Below are positions 5,446-7,248 of a stretch of 7,248 nt of DNA, piece after piece. The notes under the pieces are model-generated. The model had not been told where the DNA came from, did not search any database, and saw only the letters and a list, made by a program, of their open reading frames with translations. How positions within the stretch are numbered: position 1 is the first letter of the stretch; each line of letters opens with the position of its first letter. This stretch comes from Halovivax sp. (GTDB lineage: Archaea; Halobacteriota; Halobacteria; Halobacteriales; Natrialbaceae): NCBI GenBank assembly GCA_007119345.1, contig SKPV01000216.1:1-7248 (forward strand). The letters are read 5' to 3'. The translations under genes were made by a program, and so were the position numbers.

Positions 5446-6560
5446 CGCCCGAGGACCTTCGCGCGTCGATCCCTGCGCTCGAGGACGTCACCTACATGAA
5501 TTTCGGCGCGAGCGGGCCGAGTCCCCGCCCGGTCGTCGAGGCCGCCGAGTCGTTCCTCGAGCACCACGAGTACGACGCGCCGGGCGGCGAGGGGATGTAC
5601 ACTGCGGCGTTCGACGCCTACGAGGACGTCCGCGCGACGGTCGCGGCGTTCGTGGGCGCCGACCCCTCGGAAATCGCGCTCACCCAGAGCACGACCGACG
5701 GCATCAACCGGATCGCCTGCGCGCTCGCGTGGGAACCCGGCGACGTAGTCGTCCGGACCGACCTCGAACATCCCGCGGGGATCCTCCCCTGGCAACGACT
5801 GGAGCGGGGGCGGGGCGTCGAGGTCCGCGTCGTCGAGAGCGAGCGCGGGCGTCTCGCCCTCGATCAGTATCGCGAGGCCGTCCGAGGCGCGACGCTGGTG
5901 TCCGTCAGCGCGCTCACGTGGAGCTACGGCACGCGGCTCCCGATCCGGGAACTCGTCGAGATCGCCCACGACGCCGGGGCGATGGTGCTGGTCGACGCCG
6001 TCCAGACCCCCGGCCAGCTGCCCCTCGACGTCCGGAAGTGGGGCGCCGATTTCGTCGCCGCCGCCGGGCACAAGTGGCTGCTCGGCACCTGGGGCGGCGG
6101 CTTCCTCTACGTCCGCGACGAGGTCGTCGACCAACTCGATCCCCGCGCGATCGGCTACCGGGGCGTGGTCCAGCCTACCGCCCAGCCCTACGAGTTCGAA
6201 CCCGGCGCGGCGCGCCTCGAGGTCGGCACCACCAATCCGGCGGCCCACGTCGCACTCCAGGCCGCGATGGAGACGCTCGATGACGTGGGGCTGTCGACCG
6301 TCGAGCGCCGGATCGGGCGGCTAGCGGATCGACTCGTCGACGGGATTCCGGACGACCGGCTGTTGAGCCCGGATACGCCGGAATCCGGGCTGGTAACCGT
6401 CGCGGTCGACGATCCCGAGACGACCGTCGACCGCCTCCGCGAGGCGGGGATCGTCGTGCGATCGCTGCCGGCCCCCGACGCGATCAGGGCGTCGGTCCAC
6501 GCCGTCAACACCTCGGCGGAGATCGACGCGTTCCTCGACCGGCTCGACCGGTCGTGGTGA
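5442..6560 (+). CDS. Class V aminotransferase / cysteine desulfurase-fold PLP-dependent enzyme
   Basis: This gene encodes a 372-residue fold-type I PLP enzyme of the aminotransferase class V group (cysteine desulfurase, selenocysteine lyase, isopenicillin N epimerase relatives). Visible features in order: YMNFGASGPSPRPV (18-31) at the substrate entrance; TQSTTDGINRIA (81-92) for phosphate contact; DLEHPAGILPW (107-117) with His110 near the ring; LVDAVQTPGQLPLDV (183-197) with Asp185 and Gln188 binding PLP; and AAGHKWLLGTWGGGFLYV (207-224), with Lys211 as the Schiff-base lysine. The C-terminal domain ends RASVHAVNTSAEIDAFL, the usual class V ending. The loop that carries the catalytic cysteine in SufS/IscS-type desulfurases has none here, and the only cysteine in the protein is Cys93. 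A classical desulfurase is therefore unlikely; a lyase, epimerase or aminotransferase is possible. The GTG start overlaps the upstream stop codon by GTGA, so it is co-translated with the flavoenzyme. The true substrate is unknown. Confidence 0.9.
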   Translation: MTPEDLRASIPALEDVTYMNFGASGPSPRPVVEAAESFLEHHEYDAPGGEGMYTAAFDAYEDVRATVAAFVGADPSEIALTQSTTDGINRIACALAWEPGDVVVRTDLEHPAGILPWQRLERGRGVEVRVVESERGRLALDQYREAVRGATLVSVSALTWSYGTRLPIRELVEIAHDAGAMVLVDAVQTPGQLPLDVRKWGADFVAAAGHKWLLGTWGGGFLYVRDEVVDQLDPRAIGYRGVVQPTAQPYEFEPGAARLEVGTTNPAAHVALQAAMETLDDVGLSTVERRIGRLADRLVDGIPDDRLLSPDTPESGLVTVAVDDPETTVDRLREAGIVVRSLPAPDAIRASVHAVNTSAEIDAFLDRLDRSW

Positions 6561-6595
6561 GACGGACGGCTCTCCACCCTCGGTCCCCGCCCGCT

Positions 6596-6616
6596 GGGAA
6601 CCGGTGTTCGGCTCCC
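6596..6616 (+). repeat. Short imperfect hairpin after the aminotransferase gene
   Basis: GGGAACCG (6596-6603) and CGGCTCCC (6609-6616) pair with one mismatch around a 5-nt loop. It sits 36 bp beyond the stop codon at 6560 and runs into the first 26-bp repeat unit. No T-run follows, so termination here is only a possibility. Confidence 0.3.
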
Positions 6617-6735
6617 GGGCTGCGCCCGCTCGTCCGTTTCCCGGACCGTGCGGGTCCGTCCGGTTCCCGGGCCGCGCCTGCCCGTTCGGTTCCCGGACCG
6701 TGCCTGCCCGTTCGGTTCCCGGACCGTGCCTGCTT
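6606..6735. repeat. Five tandem copies of a 26-bp unit upstream of the DUF389 promoter
   Basis: Five head-to-tail units of 26 bp run at 6606-6631, 6632-6657, 6658-6683, 6684-6709 and 6710-6735. The shared core is CGGTTCCCGGACCG followed by TGCCTGCCC or close variants. Units 4 and 5 differ only at their last two bases, unit 3 has three differences from unit 4, and units 1 and 2 have about five or six. Similarity thus falls with distance from the promoter. Each core is nearly self-complementary (CGGT..ACCG arms). 26 bp is not a multiple of three and the array lies between genes, so it is not coding. It fills most of the 210-bp gap 6561-6770 and ends about 5 bp before the TATA box, suggesting a multi-copy regulator site or simple tandem expansion. 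Confidence 0.85.
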
Positions 6736-6740
6736 ATTCG

Positions 6741-6747
6741 TTATATA
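6741..6747 (+). promoter_or_regulatory. TATA-box promoter of the DUF389 gene
   Basis: TTATATA is centred about 27 bp upstream of the ATG at 6771, the best TATA box in the window. The spacing predicts a leaderless mRNA. It directly follows the 26-bp repeat array. Confidence 0.65.
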
Positions 6748-6770
6748 CGTCCGCCGGTGGTTGGCTTCCC

Positions 6771-7248
6771 ATGCGATATCTCGAGGTTACGGTTCCGAAG
6801 GGGCGCCGACGGGCGGTGCTCGACGTCCTCGACGACGAGGGGATCGACTACGTCGTCAGCGACGAGACGAGCGGCCGCGGCTTCGCGGCGGTCGTTCGGT
6901 TCCCGCTCCCGACGCGGGCCGTCGAGCCGATTCTCGATCGACTGCATCGAGCCGGAATCGGGGACGACGCGAGCGTCGTCGTCATCGACGCGGAGACCGT
7001 CATTTCCCAGCAGTTCGACGATCTCCTCGACCAACACAGTCACGGCGGCACGAAGGGGTCGCGAACCTCGCGGCAGGTCCTCCGGACGAAAGCCGAGGAG
7101 CTCACGCCGGCGTTTCCCATCTACGTCACGATGTTGCTCATCAGCGCCGTCGTCGCCACCGCCGGGCTCCTGGCGGACTCGCCGGCGGTCGTGGTCGGCT
7201 CGATGGTCATCGCCCCGCTCATCGGCCCCGCGCTGGCGGCGAACGTCG
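6771..7248 (+). CDS. DUF389 (TIGR00341-type) membrane protein, N-terminal part (runs off right edge)
   Basis: The frame is open from the ATG at 6771 to the window end, giving 159 residues of a longer protein. Residues 1 to about 75 form a soluble alpha/beta domain beginning MRYLEVTVPKGRRRAVLDVL and containing IDYVVSDETSGRGFAAVVRFPLP, as in haloarchaeal DUF389 proteins. A charged linker (about 76-112) follows. The membrane part then starts, with helix 1 at about 115-134 (FPIYVTMLLISAVVATAGLL) and helix 2 at about 138-157. The linking stretch DSPAVVVGSMVIAPLIGPALA is the family hallmark ('ASxAVVIGAMLIAPLMGP'-like). The biochemical function of the family is unknown; the hydrophobic part suggests a multi-pass membrane protein. 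The ATG is supported by a TATA box 27 bp upstream and by the hydrophobic/charged alternation of the first strand. The missing C-terminus prevents a full helix count. Confidence 0.88.
   Translation, partial: MRYLEVTVPKGRRRAVLDVLDDEGIDYVVSDETSGRGFAAVVRFPLPTRAVEPILDRLHRAGIGDDASVVVIDAETVISQQFDDLLDQHSHGGTKGSRTSRQVLRTKAEELTPAFPIYVTMLLISAVVATAGLLADSPAVVVGSMVIAPLIGPALAANV

Noticed and set aside
5187..6248. Long minus-strand open frame (about 350 codons) opposite the aminotransferase
   Set aside because: It is antisense to two well-supported genes, has no recognisable motif and shows no promoter or ribosome site. High GC keeps antisense frames open.
6606..6735. Possible CRISPR array
   Set aside because: The 26-bp units are directly adjacent with no unique spacers, so this is a plain tandem repeat.

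Overview
The window looks like haloarchaeal (class Halobacteria) chromosomal DNA. GC content is very high, third codon positions are nearly always G or C, the proteins are rich in Asp and Glu, and several genes have archaeal TATA boxes 26-30 bp upstream of the start codon, as expected for leaderless transcripts. All protein families recognised are common in halophilic archaea. Assignments come from reading motifs, not from a database search.

Left part (1-1800). A minus-strand pair comes first: a DUF2267 protein, overlapped by GTGA with the start of a probable SAM-dependent methyltransferase that leaves the window at base 1. Divergent to it is a very small plus-strand membrane protein. This converges on a minus-strand HdeD/DUF308 six-helix membrane protein, whose 3' end lies in a 16-bp direct repeat with T-runs that may act as a terminator.

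Middle part (1804-3927). This is a universal stress protein (UspA) cluster. It holds a minus-strand usp that is clearly broken (start codon read as ACG and two single-base frameshifts), an intact minus-strand usp, and a divergent plus-strand usp with two Usp domains. The 178 bp between the broken and intact minus-strand copies holds two strong inverted repeats.

Right part (4084-7248). A CoA-disulfide-reductase-like flavoenzyme has a clear TATA box and an imperfect palindrome just upstream. It is translationally coupled (GTGA overlap) to a class V PLP-dependent aminotransferase/desulfurase-fold enzyme that lacks the expected catalytic cysteine. A 210-bp gap follows, most of it five tandem copies of a 26-bp unit ending about 5 bp before a TATA box. 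That promoter drives a DUF389 membrane protein cut off by the window end.

How it fits together: the genes suggest a general stress and redox neighbourhood (Usp, HdeD-like, DUF2267, thiol-disulfide oxidoreductase). Only the flavoenzyme/PLP-enzyme pair is a convincing functional unit. No mobile element, CRISPR array or RNA gene was seen. No stretch over 300 bp lacks a gene.
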